In this document: positions 15,894 to 25,901 of the stretch, piece after piece | How positions within the stretch are numbered: the first letter of the stretch is position 1 | Layout of the letters: every line of letters starts with the position of its first letter | Assembly: GCA_030433355.1 (NCBI GenBank) | Contig: JAUIMG010000010.1 | Location: 1 to 64,000, forward strand | DNA from: Bacteroidia bacterium | GTDB taxonomy: Bacteria; Bacteroidota; Bacteroidia; Flavobacteriales_E; Vicingaceae | Length of the DNA: 64,000 bases | Direction of reading: 5' to 3' | Notes under the pieces: model-generated | Told to the model about the DNA's origin: nothing | The model's database searches: none | The model's input: only the letters and a program-made list of their open reading frames with translations | Translations under genes and position numbers: made by a program

Positions 15894-17774
15894 ATGAATA
15901 TAAAACGTCTTTTACTAGCCCTAGTCATTATTGCTAGCAATTCTTTATTTAGCCAGATAATAATGCCCCAATTTGATAAATCAGTTATGGTTAATGAGTT
16001 TAAAGACAAAGGGGAGACAAGTAATATTCAACTATACAATGAAGGAAATAATATTTTTTTCTATCGAATTTTCCTTAAAGGAGAAGGAGATAAAACAAGG
16101 CTATTAAGACAAAATGTTTGGTATTCAGAAAGAAATGGAGAGCAATGGTCAAAAATTGATAGATTATTTACTGAAGAAAGCTATCCTGGTGAAAATGTAG
16201 TTATTGGAACTTCTAATAATGGGGATAGAATCTATATTTTTCAAAATCAATTTAAAGCCCCAAATTCTTTTGAAAGAAAAATAGGGTACAGGGAATTAAA
16301 CGAAGAAGGAGAATGGAATGATTTTGTAGAAATAACTATTCCTGGTTTTACCCTAGAAGAAAAGTACTACTACTTAAAAATGAATTCAACAGGAAATGTG
16401 CTTTTACTCTCGATGTCAACAGATGAATCTCCAGGACAAGAAGACCTATTTGTTAGCTATAAAAAAGATGGCAATTGGTTAGCTCCAAAAAATCTTGGAC
16501 CAATTATAAATACGAGTAGAAGTGAAAGTTCTCCATTTCTAGACACTGACGAAAGAACGCTATATTTTGCCAGTGAAGGCCATGGAGGAAATGGAGGAAC
16601 TGATATTTATGTAAGTTATAGGTTAGATGATACTTGGCAAAATTGGACTATTCCAATTAACCTTGGTGACAATATCAATACTTCCGACTACGAAGAGAAT
16701 TTTGTTCATGCAGGAAATGGTGAGTATTACTATACTAGCAATCAAAACGATGAGCATACAAATATATATTTTACAAGTAGCGATCAACTACTAAGCATTG
16801 CATCCAATCAAGCTTTATTGTATAAAGATAAAAAACCTCTTAGCGAGATAACAATACATGTATTAGACCCTAATGGGCAATTAATTGATGATGAAACAAC
16901 AGATAGTAATGGCTCTATAAATCATATTAGGTTAGACCAAAATCATGTTTATCAATATGTAATGATAGAGGATGACCCAAATTTAAAAGGAAGTAAGTTT
17001 TACCTTTTGGATAATGGAGGGGAATGTTTATATCGATTAGTAGCCGATGAAAATAATCGATTAGTGGATGATTTAGCATTTCCAACGGTAGAGAAAGTGA
17101 AAGGAAAAATTGATGGATTGTCCAACGGCAGAATAGAAATAGTAGATGAAAATGGCTATACTATTCAAACCGTAAGTTCGGATGAGAATGGTAGTTTTTC
17201 TTTTAGAAGAAGCTATACAGATGCTATATTAACTTTAAATTATGAAGGTAATGGTAAGATAACATCCCTTAAATCAACCGATTTTGCTAAAAGAGAAAAA
17301 GACCTTTTGAAAGTTGTAAAAGGGAAAAGTATTCACTTTAATCAGTGGGAAGATAAAAAAATTGCAGCTTTAGGAGAGACTAAACCAGCAGCAAGTCTAG
17401 ATAAACAAACTGTTAGCAAAGCCAAGGAGAACATACTTAAGGGAAGCACAAGTAATTTGGTAGATAGAACAACTATCTACTTTGATTTCAATCAACTTCT
17501 ATGTAGTTATTCAGAATCTAAAAAAGTAAAGGAAATTGCTAAGAGTATTTTAAATGATACGCCTTCGCAGGTTAGAGTTATTGGTCATACAGACCCTAAT
17601 GGGTCTGAAGAAATTAATTATCGAGTTGCTGAAGAGAGAGCGAACTCTATAAAAAGAATGCTGCAAAAAGAAGGGGTACAAGCGGAAATAATTATTGTTA
17701 TATCCAAAGGCGAAAAGGAATTAGTGAATAAGATGATTGATGCAAAAAATAGAAGAGTTGTAATTCAATATTAA
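15894..17774 (+). CDS. OmpA-family protein with PD40 propeller repeats
   Basis: A 626-residue envelope protein. The signal peptide MNIKRLLLALVIIASNSLFS supports the start at 15894 rather than the ATG at 15864. Residues about 150-290 contain WD40-like PD40 repeats (SPFLDTDERTLYFASEGHGG, GGTDIYVSYR). A carboxypeptidase-like beta segment follows, then a C-terminal OmpA domain (about 525-626) with VIGHTDPNGSEE, which binds peptidoglycan. It probably links the outer membrane to the cell wall. The next gene starts two bases after its stop. Confidence 0.82.
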   Translation: MNIKRLLLALVIIASNSLFSQIIMPQFDKSVMVNEFKDKGETSNIQLYNEGNNIFFYRIFLKGEGDKTRLLRQNVWYSERNGEQWSKIDRLFTEESYPGENVVIGTSNNGDRIYIFQNQFKAPNSFERKIGYRELNEEGEWNDFVEITIPGFTLEEKYYYLKMNSTGNVLLLSMSTDESPGQEDLFVSYKKDGNWLAPKNLGPIINTSRSESSPFLDTDERTLYFASEGHGGNGGTDIYVSYRLDDTWQNWTIPINLGDNINTSDYEENFVHAGNGEYYYTSNQNDEHTNIYFTSSDQLLSIASNQALLYKDKKPLSEITIHVLDPNGQLIDDETTDSNGSINHIRLDQNHVYQYVMIEDDPNLKGSKFYLLDNGGECLYRLVADENNRLVDDLAFPTVEKVKGKIDGLSNGRIEIVDENGYTIQTVSSDENGSFSFRRSYTDAILTLNYEGNGKITSLKSTDFAKREKDLLKVVKGKSIHFNQWEDKKIAALGETKPAASLDKQTVSKAKENILKGSTSNLVDRTTIYFDFNQLLCSYSESKKVKEIAKSILNDTPSQVRVIGHTDPNGSEEINYRVAEERANSIKRMLQKEGVQAEIIIVISKGEKELVNKMIDAKNRRVVIQY

Positions 17775-17776
17775 TC

Positions 17777-18580
17777 ATGCCGCTCTATTGCAATTTATTT
17801 AATTCACCTATCAAGAAACCTATTCATTTTATCGAATCCTCTTTTTATCGATTTAGCTTAATTGCATTTCTAACGCTATTGTTTTCCTGTTCAGATGCTA
17901 TGAATCATCAGCTGAACTTAGCTGATTGGCCTGAAGTAAAACATACTATTTTAAACGATAATAGCCGGAGAGAAATGGAAAGGCGATATATAGTCGATCA
18001 AATCTCTTTCTTACTAAATAATTTAGATATAAAAGGGAATAAACCTGGGACTTTTAAAGAAAAAATCAATGATTTCTCAAGCAACTATTTTGTTCAATTA
18101 GACCGGTATAGAGTTATTAAAGAGAACAATGCCATGCTCCAAAGTATGATAAAGCTTAAGGGCGCAGAAACGGTATCTATTGATAAAGAAAAAGGTTTTA
18201 TCATAATGAACCTTAGCTTTGAGAATGTTTTTGATAAAGAAATAGATTATATAGTTCTAAAATTTGAATATGAAGATGATTATGGGAATATCTACTTTAA
18301 TGAAACTTCAAAATTAAGCCATCAAACTGCCAAAGACTTTAATGTAGATATTGAAGTAATTATGACTGATATTTTTAAGAATGAAAATGAATTCATTTTT
18401 TTAAATAGTAAGCAATCTGCATCTGAAGTGCTAGAAAAGAATTACGGTATCAAATCCAATAAAAAAATTGCAAAAAAAGACTATCTAATGGAAGGCCTTA
18501 GAATAAGTGTTATTGGTGTTTTATTTAAAGATGGACAAGGTCTTATGCATAAAAAGGAAGACTGGAAGTATTACGAATAA
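17777..18580 (+). CDS. uncharacterised lipoprotein
   Basis: A 267-residue protein starting two bases after the OmpA/PD40 gene, so surely cotranscribed. A long basic N-terminal region precedes the hydrophobic core IAFLTLLFSC, whose Cys (about residue 38) fits a lipobox; the true start may lie further inside, but no other ATG or GTG suits. The body is rich in charged helices (residues 60-120) and then beta strands (130-250). No surface-export signal follows Cys. I do not recognise the family; by position it may partner the OmpA protein. Confidence 0.6.
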   Translation: MPLYCNLFNSPIKKPIHFIESSFYRFSLIAFLTLLFSCSDAMNHQLNLADWPEVKHTILNDNSRREMERRYIVDQISFLLNNLDIKGNKPGTFKEKINDFSSNYFVQLDRYRVIKENNAMLQSMIKLKGAETVSIDKEKGFIIMNLSFENVFDKEIDYIVLKFEYEDDYGNIYFNETSKLSHQTAKDFNVDIEVIMTDIFKNENEFIFLNSKQSASEVLEKNYGIKSNKKIAKKDYLMEGLRISVIGVLFKDGQGLMHKKEDWKYYE

Positions 18581-18583
18581 AGC

Positions 18584-21500
18584 TTAATCTGAAACGACAA
18601 ACCTTTTCGTAACTAAATTATTGTCATTCCTAATTTGAATAAAGTATATTCCTGAATTCCAACCCTCAAGATCAATATTCCAACTTTCAAAATCCGTATT
18701 TGAAGTTGTCCCTTCAATTATTAACGCCCCTACACTATTAAAAACTTTCCATGAAGAAGAAGACACATTGGAGGTTTCAATATATATTAAATCTTTTGCA
18801 GGGTTTGGGTATAACAACAGGTCTGCTTTAACTTTCCTTTCTTCAATAAACGTAGTGTTTGTTAATGAGAAATTGTATTTAAATCCATCTCCAAAATCAG
18901 GTTCAAAAGTTTTAAAAATTCCTATTCCAACTTCTCCAATTCTTACACTTCCCACTCCATCGTTATTTGCAAAAAATTCCAATCCATCATCGTCAGAATC
19001 ATAAACATTAAAAGAATAACACCCTAAAGGTAAATTAAAGGTATCTCTATAGGTAGTATTGTTTAGCATTCCATTTCTTTGAAAGAGAATCGCCCCAGAA
19101 GAATCTCTTACATCATATCTACTTTCATTAGCTGCATTATTTGTTCTAAACTGAACATAAAAATTATTAGATAATACATCTACTGCTCTAAAGTTTGATT
19201 GAATAGAATCGTTATATATGTAGTTGTCTTGAACATTATTTACGTTTATGATTCTTGCATAAAACTTATTGTTATTGTTTTGAATAGTATTCCAAAAGTT
19301 ACTAGATGTAGGTAAGTCAATACTAACAGTTGTATTAGGAGATATGCTACCAGACCAATTGTAAGTTTCTTTTACTCCATTATTGATCCAGTATTCAATT
19401 GAAGCTGAAGTAATTGTTGTAGCACCAGAGTTTTCTATCGTAACTCTTGCGCCTTCACAAATTGGATTTGACCTTTCAAATTCAATTTGATTGTTAGGTC
19501 TAACTACCCTCGTAAATCTGGCATCTAATTGAAAATTATTATCTCCATAAGATACCAATTGATTACTCACTATATATCTAGAATCTCCTGAGCCATTTTG
19601 TACACCATAGTCAACATTTACAGTATCTCCCGAAACCAAATTGGTAATATCATAATGAATTACATCAGTAGCCATTCCCGGACACCAACCTGCTCTATCA
19701 TAAATCCAAGTTCCTCCTTGAGGATAAACTGGGTTTCTTGCACATTCTTTCCAAACTAGTCTTGTAAATTCTATGGGTCCTCCATTTATATTAATAAAAT
19801 GGTTTCTAGGAATAAACTCACCTTGCTGTCCGTGTCCTGTTATGGCAGATCTTATTTTATAGATTGAGGCACTAGTGTCTAATGCTATTGTTCTTGGTTC
19901 ATAATAATCATCATTCATGATTTGCTGATAATTTCTCTGGTCTACCCTCCAAATTTCTTTTATATCCTTAACCTCTTTAGGCGGAGTTCCAACAATAAAA
20001 TAAAAATCTATATCCATTTCCTCTTGGTTCTGCCCACCTCTTTCTAATGTTATTCTTCTATTGCCATTTAATACAGGTAAAAAGTCAGTAACATCAAAAT
20101 ACCAAGCCTTACCATTTATTCCAAGATCAAGATTTATCCCATATGGAGTAACAAAAGACATTATCTCTAACTTCATAGCCTGTCTACTGAAATAATTAAG
20201 TTGCAGATTGCTAAGGCTTTGTGTAGAAGTTGATGGAACCTGCTGCACCACCCTACCATTTAAATCATAGCTTGTATTATTAGCATTCCAGTAATTAAGT
20301 ATTACTTCTCCGATACTATCTGATTTTATTGTACCGGATCTGCTGTAAATAGTTCTTTCTATTATTGTATATGGTTTTGTTATAATAGTATCTATGATTG
20401 TATCATTTTGTGTGTTTATAGAATAATTTCCTTGGTATAATTTAATATTAGGTCTATCTAATTGACTAGTGATAGATTTAAAATGATCTACTCCGCGAAT
20501 ACTTTGGTAGCTAGGTGCAAACTTGAAAGTCGCATCATTCCCATTTGGACCCTCATCTGTAATAGTAGCAGTCGAGCCCGCTCCGGAATAATATAAATCT
20601 AAACTAGTATAGTTAGGATGAGTATTGTCCAACTTTTTATACATCCAACTTCTAACCGTTGCAAGGGAAAGACTAGTTGACCAAATTCTAACATCATCAA
20701 TATCACCCTTGAAGTATCTGTTATGAAATCCTTTAGAAATTTGAACAGGAAGAGATAGCCCGGTATTTATAGGTCTAGTTTGCACCGAAGAAGCAAAATC
20801 CCAAGCACCGTCAATGTAAAATCTAACATCATACATATTCGTACCTGAGAAAGATAAGACGACATGATGCCATTGACCATCATTGATAGCTCTAGTTCCA
20901 ATGGTGTAGCCTCCGTTTATTTCCAATCGCAATCTTCCTGCCCCTTCAATTCTAAAGGAAAATTTTTGGTTGGAACTATTTTGACCCCAACTAACTATTT
21001 CCCCATCTACATCAGAGGTTTTTATCCAAGCTTCTATAGCTCTAGGATTATTTCCACTAATTCCATAATAATTATTTGCCTCAATGTAGTTCCCTTGGAA
21101 CATATCAAAACTTTGGTCAAATTGGGAATAGGCAGCCATTTCTGCTGAATTCGTTTGGCTCTTTAAGTTAAGTCTACCATTATTTAGCTCGCCTTGATAG
21201 GATATCTCTACTAGAATGTTAGAGGTACCATCCCAATTAAATGGAGTATAAAATAATAGCTTATTCCAACCTGTATCTAACGGTGTATCATGAAAATAAA
21301 CCTCTTGAAAGCCATTTAACATGGATGTATCAGGAGAAGAAAGATTTAACAAAGAGCTTGGTTTCATTCTTAATCTCAATTGCTTCACTCTGTTTGTACT
21401 AGAGGTATTTTCTATTGCAAGACCGTGAACATTCCCACTAAGAAGACCGCTTGAAATCAATTCAGCCTGAGTTAACAAAATATAGGTTTTACCATTACTA

Positions 21501-21976
21501 TTGGGGTTTACCAATTGACTATCTATCACCAAACCACTACCTAACACTGCGCTATCATTATTTAATACACTGCTGAAAGTGGTTAGTTTTTGAATTTGAG
21601 GAAATGCTTCCCAAGTTGGTATTGAACTAAATAATCCGCTAGAATTTGTATCTGGGACAATTTGATACTTATTGGTAGTTGCCAGTAAAGAATCTGCTCT
21701 TGTGGAATCAGATATATAAGTATTACAAGAGTAATCCCACTCTCCACATCCTAAATTCCGATTAGAACCAGTAGAAACTCTTGCTCCTTTGCATCGCATC
21801 CCATATTTCATAATTACTTTCTGATAACTAACAGACGAGTTAGCAGGAAACTGAGCAATAGTATCTCTAGTAGAGCTATTATAATCAAATACGTTGATTT
21901 TTACGGTATCTCCGGGAGATTGGGCGTTCAAATTAATACTCAATAATAGACACAAAAAGGCGCTTAATAATTTCAT
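18584..21976 (-). CDS. secreted PNGase F-like protein with LamG domain and T9SS sorting domain
   Basis: A 1130-residue exported protein. After the signal peptide (cut near NAQ, residue 18) comes a PNGase F-like N-terminal region with GCGEWDYSC (76-84). A LamG/concanavalin-like domain with AIEAWIKTSD follows (about 280-470). The PNGase F C-terminal domain is around 600-810 (NPVYPQGGTWIYDRAGWCPG). The end carries a type IX sorting domain (LLLYPNPAKDLIYI near 1050) finishing in RFVVSD. The family removes N-linked glycans from Asn, so this could attack glycoproteins outside the cell; whether the catalytic acids are intact was not verified. Confidence 0.8.
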   Translation of the reverse strand: MKLLSAFLCLLLSINLNAQSPGDTVKINVFDYNSSTRDTIAQFPANSSVSYQKVIMKYGMRCKGARVSTGSNRNLGCGEWDYSCNTYISDSTRADSLLATTNKYQIVPDTNSSGLFSSIPTWEAFPQIQKLTTFSSVLNNDSAVLGSGLVIDSQLVNPNSNGKTYILLTQAELISSGLLSGNVHGLAIENTSSTNRVKQLRLRMKPSSLLNLSSPDTSMLNGFQEVYFHDTPLDTGWNKLLFYTPFNWDGTSNILVEISYQGELNNGRLNLKSQTNSAEMAAYSQFDQSFDMFQGNYIEANNYYGISGNNPRAIEAWIKTSDVDGEIVSWGQNSSNQKFSFRIEGAGRLRLEINGGYTIGTRAINDGQWHHVVLSFSGTNMYDVRFYIDGAWDFASSVQTRPINTGLSLPVQISKGFHNRYFKGDIDDVRIWSTSLSLATVRSWMYKKLDNTHPNYTSLDLYYSGAGSTATITDEGPNGNDATFKFAPSYQSIRGVDHFKSITSQLDRPNIKLYQGNYSINTQNDTIIDTIITKPYTIIERTIYSRSGTIKSDSIGEVILNYWNANNTSYDLNGRVVQQVPSTSTQSLSNLQLNYFSRQAMKLEIMSFVTPYGINLDLGINGKAWYFDVTDFLPVLNGNRRITLERGGQNQEEMDIDFYFIVGTPPKEVKDIKEIWRVDQRNYQQIMNDDYYEPRTIALDTSASIYKIRSAITGHGQQGEFIPRNHFININGGPIEFTRLVWKECARNPVYPQGGTWIYDRAGWCPGMATDVIHYDITNLVSGDTVNVDYGVQNGSGDSRYIVSNQLVSYGDNNFQLDARFTRVVRPNNQIEFERSNPICEGARVTIENSGATTITSASIEYWINNGVKETYNWSGSISPNTTVSIDLPTSSNFWNTIQNNNNKFYARIINVNNVQDNYIYNDSIQSNFRAVDVLSNNFYVQFRTNNAANESRYDVRDSSGAILFQRNGMLNNTTYRDTFNLPLGCYSFNVYDSDDDGLEFFANNDGVGSVRIGEVGIGIFKTFEPDFGDGFKYNFSLTNTTFIEERKVKADLLLYPNPAKDLIYIETSNVSSSSWKVFNSVGALIIEGTTSNTDFESWNIDLEGWNSGIYFIQIRNDNNLVTKRFVVSD

Positions 21977-22020
21977 TGGTTAGTTAATTAGAACTGCAAG
22001 ATAAATAAACTTGATAACTC

Positions 22021-22557
22021 TTAAAGAACTATCTTGTAAGTTATCCAGCTATCTTTTTCGAATTTTAAAAGAGTCATTTCTTTAAGCGTAAAACTTGCTT
22101 GAAATTTTCTACCTCTAAAACTCTCCCAAAGTCTTATAAATTCCCTCTTATTGATATTTTTATTAGCAATAGTTATATGAGGAAGAAAATCATACTTCTC
22201 TTCAATTCCTTTTATAATCCTATTCTGATTGAAAAGTATTTTAATTTCTCTTCTTAGTTTTATTAGAGATTCATTTCTATCTACATCAATAAATAAGGTC
22301 CTCGAGTCAAAAAAATAATAATTGTTTAACTGAATAGACATGTCTTTATACTCCTTTTGCAGGAAAAATGAGGGTAATGAATTAATAAAATTTTCTAGTT
22401 TTTCCTCATCACATTCAAAGGGAGGGATAATTGTGATATGAGGCGGTGCTTTTTGCGAATGATCATTTAGATATAAACTCCCTAATTCCTTTTGAATTTG
22501 AATGATTTCTTTAGATATAAAATCCGGTGGGAGTATTGCTAGGAAGAATTTCGGCAT
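22021..22557 (-). CDS. 2'-5' RNA ligase family protein
   Basis: A 178-residue 2H phosphoesterase. Two HxT motifs, HIT at 40-42 and HIT at 127-129, face each other in the fold and act on 2',3'-cyclic or 2'-5' phosphodiester bonds. The length matches the ThpR/YjcG type. The cellular substrate is not known; related enzymes act on tRNA ends or cyclic nucleotides. It stands between two unrelated genes on the same strand. Confidence 0.82.
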   Translation of the reverse strand: MPKFFLAILPPDFISKEIIQIQKELGSLYLNDHSQKAPPHITIIPPFECDEEKLENFINSLPSFFLQKEYKDMSIQLNNYYFFDSRTLFIDVDRNESLIKLRREIKILFNQNRIIKGIEEKYDFLPHITIANKNINKREFIRLWESFRGRKFQASFTLKEMTLLKFEKDSWITYKIVL

Positions 22558-22606
22558 AATTAAAAAATAAAATTAAGTATACCAACTAGTGAGCTGAGCG
22601 TATAAC

Positions 22607-23344
22607 TTAAGCTCTTATCTTCTTAATTTGAATTATTCCAAAACTATGCAATAATCTCATGATGATATATGTAGGATCAACCTCATACCATCTTACTCCT
22701 CCAAAATTTGGATTTCCACTATGTTTATGATGATTATTATGATAAGCTTCACCCATCATTAAGAAATCGAAAGGCAATAAATTTTTAGAGGTATCCTTTA
22801 CATTAAAATTAACATACCCATAAATGTGGGCAAACCAATTGATAATTGCACCGTGGATAGGTGCCATCAAAAATATTACCGGTAGTAATAACCATTGCCA
22901 CCAAGCAGTTGCAAAAAAATAAAAAAAGGCAACATAGGCTATTCCCCATAAAACTCTTGAAATCATAGAGCTAGCAAAAAGATCAAAGCTTTTCCATTGT
23001 GGCACGTTAACAAGAAATTTATCATCAACAACTATTTTTTCTTTATTTATATCTTGGTAAATGCATTTAGTCTTCCACATCATTCCGAAAAGACTTTTGT
23101 CATACTTCGGAGAATGTGGATCCTTATCGGTATCTGCATAAGCATGATGTATTCTATGTATGATACCATAGCCATAAGCACTTAAATAACTGCTTCCTTG
23201 AAAAATCCAAGTGAGTACAAAGGTTACTCTTTCGGCAAACTTAGACATGGTAAATGTTTGATGAGCTGCATATCTATGAAGAAAAAAAGTTTGAAAGAAA
23301 AGACCTCCATACCATAAAATCAAAATAAAAATAATAATTGCCAT
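22607..23344 (-). CDS. acyl-CoA/fatty acid desaturase, delta-9 type
   Basis: A 245-residue integral membrane desaturase. Three histidine boxes bind the di-iron centre: HRYAAH (23-28), HRIHH (63-67) and HNNHH (202-206). Hydrophobic segments near the N terminus, at 40-60, and at 130-175 form the membrane part. It inserts a cis double bond in saturated acyl chains to adjust membrane fluidity, often in response to cold. It is shorter than eukaryotic enzymes, as usual for bacteria. Confidence 0.9.
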   Translation of the reverse strand: MAIIIFILILWYGGLFFQTFFLHRYAAHQTFTMSKFAERVTFVLTWIFQGSSYLSAYGYGIIHRIHHAYADTDKDPHSPKYDKSLFGMMWKTKCIYQDINKEKIVVDDKFLVNVPQWKSFDLFASSMISRVLWGIAYVAFFYFFATAWWQWLLLPVIFLMAPIHGAIINWFAHIYGYVNFNVKDTSKNLLPFDFLMMGEAYHNNHHKHSGNPNFGGVRWYEVDPTYIIMRLLHSFGIIQIKKIRA

Positions 23345-23539
23345 GTCTAAAACCTACTTTTTGAAAGGTGAAACTTAATTATAAGAAGCCGATAAGAAAT
23401 TTCAAATATTTCTAAAATACTCCACTAATACATTGCTATTTCATAATTGTTTTTATCAAGAAAAAATTGTTTGCAGAAATAAACAAAAAACAATCTAAAT
23501 ATCCTATGAAGTCTAAGTAATTGAATGCCTACAAGCTTA

Positions 23540-24790
23540 TTAATTTAATGTCTTAGTAATTACTCTTTTCACTAATGACTCAACGGTTAGTCCTTGCACT
23601 AGAATAGAAAACACTACCACAACATAAGTAAGTACTAAAAACATTTCACGATGCATTTCAGCTGTTAAACTTAAAGCTAAAGCAATGGAAATACCTCCTC
23701 TTAAGCCTCCCCAAGTCATAATGAGATTAGTTTTAGGTACAAACTCTAATCTTTTCTCAAAAAGTTTCACAGGTAACCAAAGTGATAAATATCTACAAAT
23801 AACAACAATAGGAATTGCGAGTATTCCGGCTAAAATATATTCTCCCTCATAAGTTAAAACCAACATCTCCATACCAATTAAAACAAATAGAATTGCATTT
23901 AATAAGATATCAATCAACTCCCAAAATTTATCTACGTAACGCTCGGTAACTTCAGACATAGCTGAATCTCTCATTCTGTCGTTTCCAATTAAAAGACCCG
24001 CAGCTACCATTGCCAAAGGAGCAGATAAATGAAATTTATGAGCGGTTACGGTTCCTACCATCACAGCAGCAAGAGTAATAATAATTTCAGTGCTAAAATC
24101 ATCAATCGATTTCATGAGTTTGTAGGCAAGCCAACCAATGGATAGGCCAAGAAGAATTCCTCCTATCACTTCTTGTACAAACAACTGGACTATAGCAGAA
24201 AACTCAATTGCCGAACCATTTGAAGATGCTATAGTAAAAAAGGTTAAGAAAATAACAACCCCAACTCCGTCATTAAACAAGGACTCTCCTACTATTTTGG
24301 TTTCTAGTTTTTTTGGAACATTCGCCTTTTTTAGAATTCCTAAGACCGCTATTGGATCAGTAGGTGAAATGAGCGCCCCAAATAATAAACAATAGATAAA
24401 ATTAACTTCCAAACTTAAAAGTTGAAGTAAAAAATAACTTATGGTGCCAACCAAAAAGGTGGAGACTGCTATTCCTAATGTAGCAAAAGCAATGATTGGC
24501 CAACGTTGAATTTTGAGTTGTTGAAAATTGGTATGCAGTGCACCTGCGAAAAGTAGAAAACTTAACATATAATCCATCAGGACTTTCTCAAAATTGATTT
24601 GTTGGATTAATTCAACTTCTGCATTCAGTAAGGTATCATCGAAATAACTCAGCAGCAATACTGCTAAAGTGTAAACGATAGTAATTAACATTAAACCTAT
24701 AGTAGTTGGCAATTTTAAAAAACGAGCATTGATAAAGCCAAATATGGCTGCTAAAAATATAAGTGCTGTAATGATAAAATAATAATCCAT
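23540..24790 (-). CDS. sodium:proton antiporter, CPA1/NhaP type
   Basis: A 416-residue membrane protein with about 12 helices. The signature [12 protein letters not shown] (near residues 141-152) and [14 protein letters not shown] (about 168-181, with the conserved ND pair) are typical of NhaP/CPA1 exchangers. It exports Na+ for H+ and helps pH and salt homeostasis. It stops near the last helix and lacks the long cytoplasmic tail found in some relatives. It is transcribed alone; no partner is obvious. Confidence 0.92.
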   Translation of the reverse strand: MDYYFIITALIFLAAIFGFINARFLKLPTTIGLMLITIVYTLAVLLLSYFDDTLLNAEVELIQQINFEKVLMDYMLSFLLFAGALHTNFQQLKIQRWPIIAFATLGIAVSTFLVGTISYFLLQLLSLEVNFIYCLLFGALISPTDPIAVLGILKKANVPKKLETKIVGESLFNDGVGVVIFLTFFTIASSNGSAIEFSAIVQLFVQEVIGGILLGLSIGWLAYKLMKSIDDFSTEIIITLAAVMVGTVTAHKFHLSAPLAMVAAGLLIGNDRMRDSAMSEVTERYVDKFWELIDILLNAILFVLIGMEMLVLTYEGEYILAGILAIPIVVICRYLSLWLPVKLFEKRLEFVPKTNLIMTWGGLRGGISIALALSLTAEMHREMFLVLTYVVVVFSILVQGLTVESLVKRVITKTLN

Positions 24791-24938
24791 TTGTCTGTTT
24801 AAAATTAAAACCTAGAATTTACTTTTTATTAAATTAAAAATAAAAGTATCGTCTGTTATATTTTTTATTTAAGTTGTTCTAAAATGCTTGTCTTCCTTTT
24901 TGTGATTATTATTCTAGTTGTATTTTAGAGGCAAGTTT

Positions 24939-25160
24939 ATGAACAATAAGGAAAGTACAAAAAGAAAGAAAATAATAGAGCAATCAGGAGCTCAAGATTT
25001 GTTTGATAAATGGAATCAAAATTCAAAGATCTTAGCCGGAGATAGCTCTACGGTAATCCTAAAGAAAATCAGTATTCGCATCCTTGGCATTCTTCTATTT
25101 CTAATGTTCAGCCCTATTTTACTAGCTATTTTCATTCTAGTCTTAGCTGTTTCTTTATGA
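24939..25160 (+). CDS. small membrane protein, one C-terminal helix
   Basis: 73 residues. A basic N-terminal region (STKRKK) and a soluble part rich in Gln, Asp and Asn are followed by a single membrane helix (about 45-73). The ATG at 24939 is preferred to a TTG at 24918. Its stop overlaps the next start by ATGA, so the two are translationally coupled. No family recognised. Confidence 0.5.
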   Translation: MNNKESTKRKKIIEQSGAQDLFDKWNQNSKILAGDSSTVILKKISIRILGILLFLMFSPILLAIFILVLAVSL

Positions 25161-25519
25161 GAAAAACTTTTATTCATTATAGTTTCCTTATTCCATTAAC
25201 TCTTTTTCTTCTCCATCAAATCATCCAAAAAATAGCCCAAGTTAATCTCCCATTCCTTGATAATTACTTAGACCCCTTTTGTTTAGGAGCTTTGGTAATT
25301 CCATTGTTTAAACTGGAGCGAAAATACCTCTACAAATCAAGGGAGATAAGTCGATTAGAAATGGTATTGACCATTAGTTATGTAATTCTTATTTCTGAGC
25401 TCATTCTCCCCTATTTCTTTCCCAACTTTGTATCAGATATTTGGGATGCTTTAGCTATTACTACAGGTTTTGTATGGTTCCTAATTTTTGGTCAAAATAG
25501 AAACCTTTCTGCTATTTGA
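25157..25519 (+). CDS. small multi-span membrane protein
   Basis: 120 residues with four likely membrane segments (about 6-23, 38-52, 68-85 and 95-112) and short basic loops (ERKYLYKSRE). It resembles small proteins labelled magnesium citrate secondary transporter in Bacteroidota, but that label is not supported by experiment that I know. Coupled to the gene before it by a four-base overlap. A transport or structural role is only a guess. Confidence 0.5.
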   Translation: MRKTFIHYSFLIPLTLFLLHQIIQKIAQVNLPFLDNYLDPFCLGALVIPLFKLERKYLYKSREISRLEMVLTISYVILISELILPYFFPNFVSDIWDALAITTGFVWFLIFGQNRNLSAI

Positions 25520-25570
25520 AAGAATAAAAAACTTTTAGAATTTGTTCTCTGTTATATCAATAGTAATCTA

Positions 25571-25900
25571 ATGTTTATGAAATTTAAAACCTACCCATCT
25601 ATCGTTCTTCTCTTCATTTTGTTAATGGCTACTCTTGTCTTAACAAATCCTACTGAAGAGGAGTACTTTAATCAAGTCGTGCAAGACTATGCTCAAAACC
25701 ATGATGGTTTTATAATTACAAAAGTAGATCTTGCTAATATGGGACAAACTCAATATAAATCAAATTTAATTTATAGCACTTACTCTTACCAATTTGGGAA
25801 TATCAAGGTAGCCTATTGGGGAATTCTTGGAAGTGTTTTTTACTCAGGTTTTGAGAAAGACGAAGCAAACTTAGATTCTTCAAAAACAGTAAGTGTTTAA
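25571..25900 (+). CDS. DUF4359-like small exported protein
   Basis: 109 residues with an N-terminal hydrophobic anchor or signal (about 5-25) and a soluble part with TNPTEEEY and AYWGILGSVFYSG near the end. That pattern recalls the DUF4359 family, function unknown. An inner ATG at 25577 is equally possible as start. It stops one base before the DUF2237 gene, suggesting cotranscription. Confidence 0.5.
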   Translation: MFMKFKTYPSIVLLFILLMATLVLTNPTEEEYFNQVVQDYAQNHDGFIITKVDLANMGQTQYKSNLIYSTYSYQFGNIKVAYWGILGSVFYSGFEKDEANLDSSKTVSV

Positions 25901-25901
25901 T

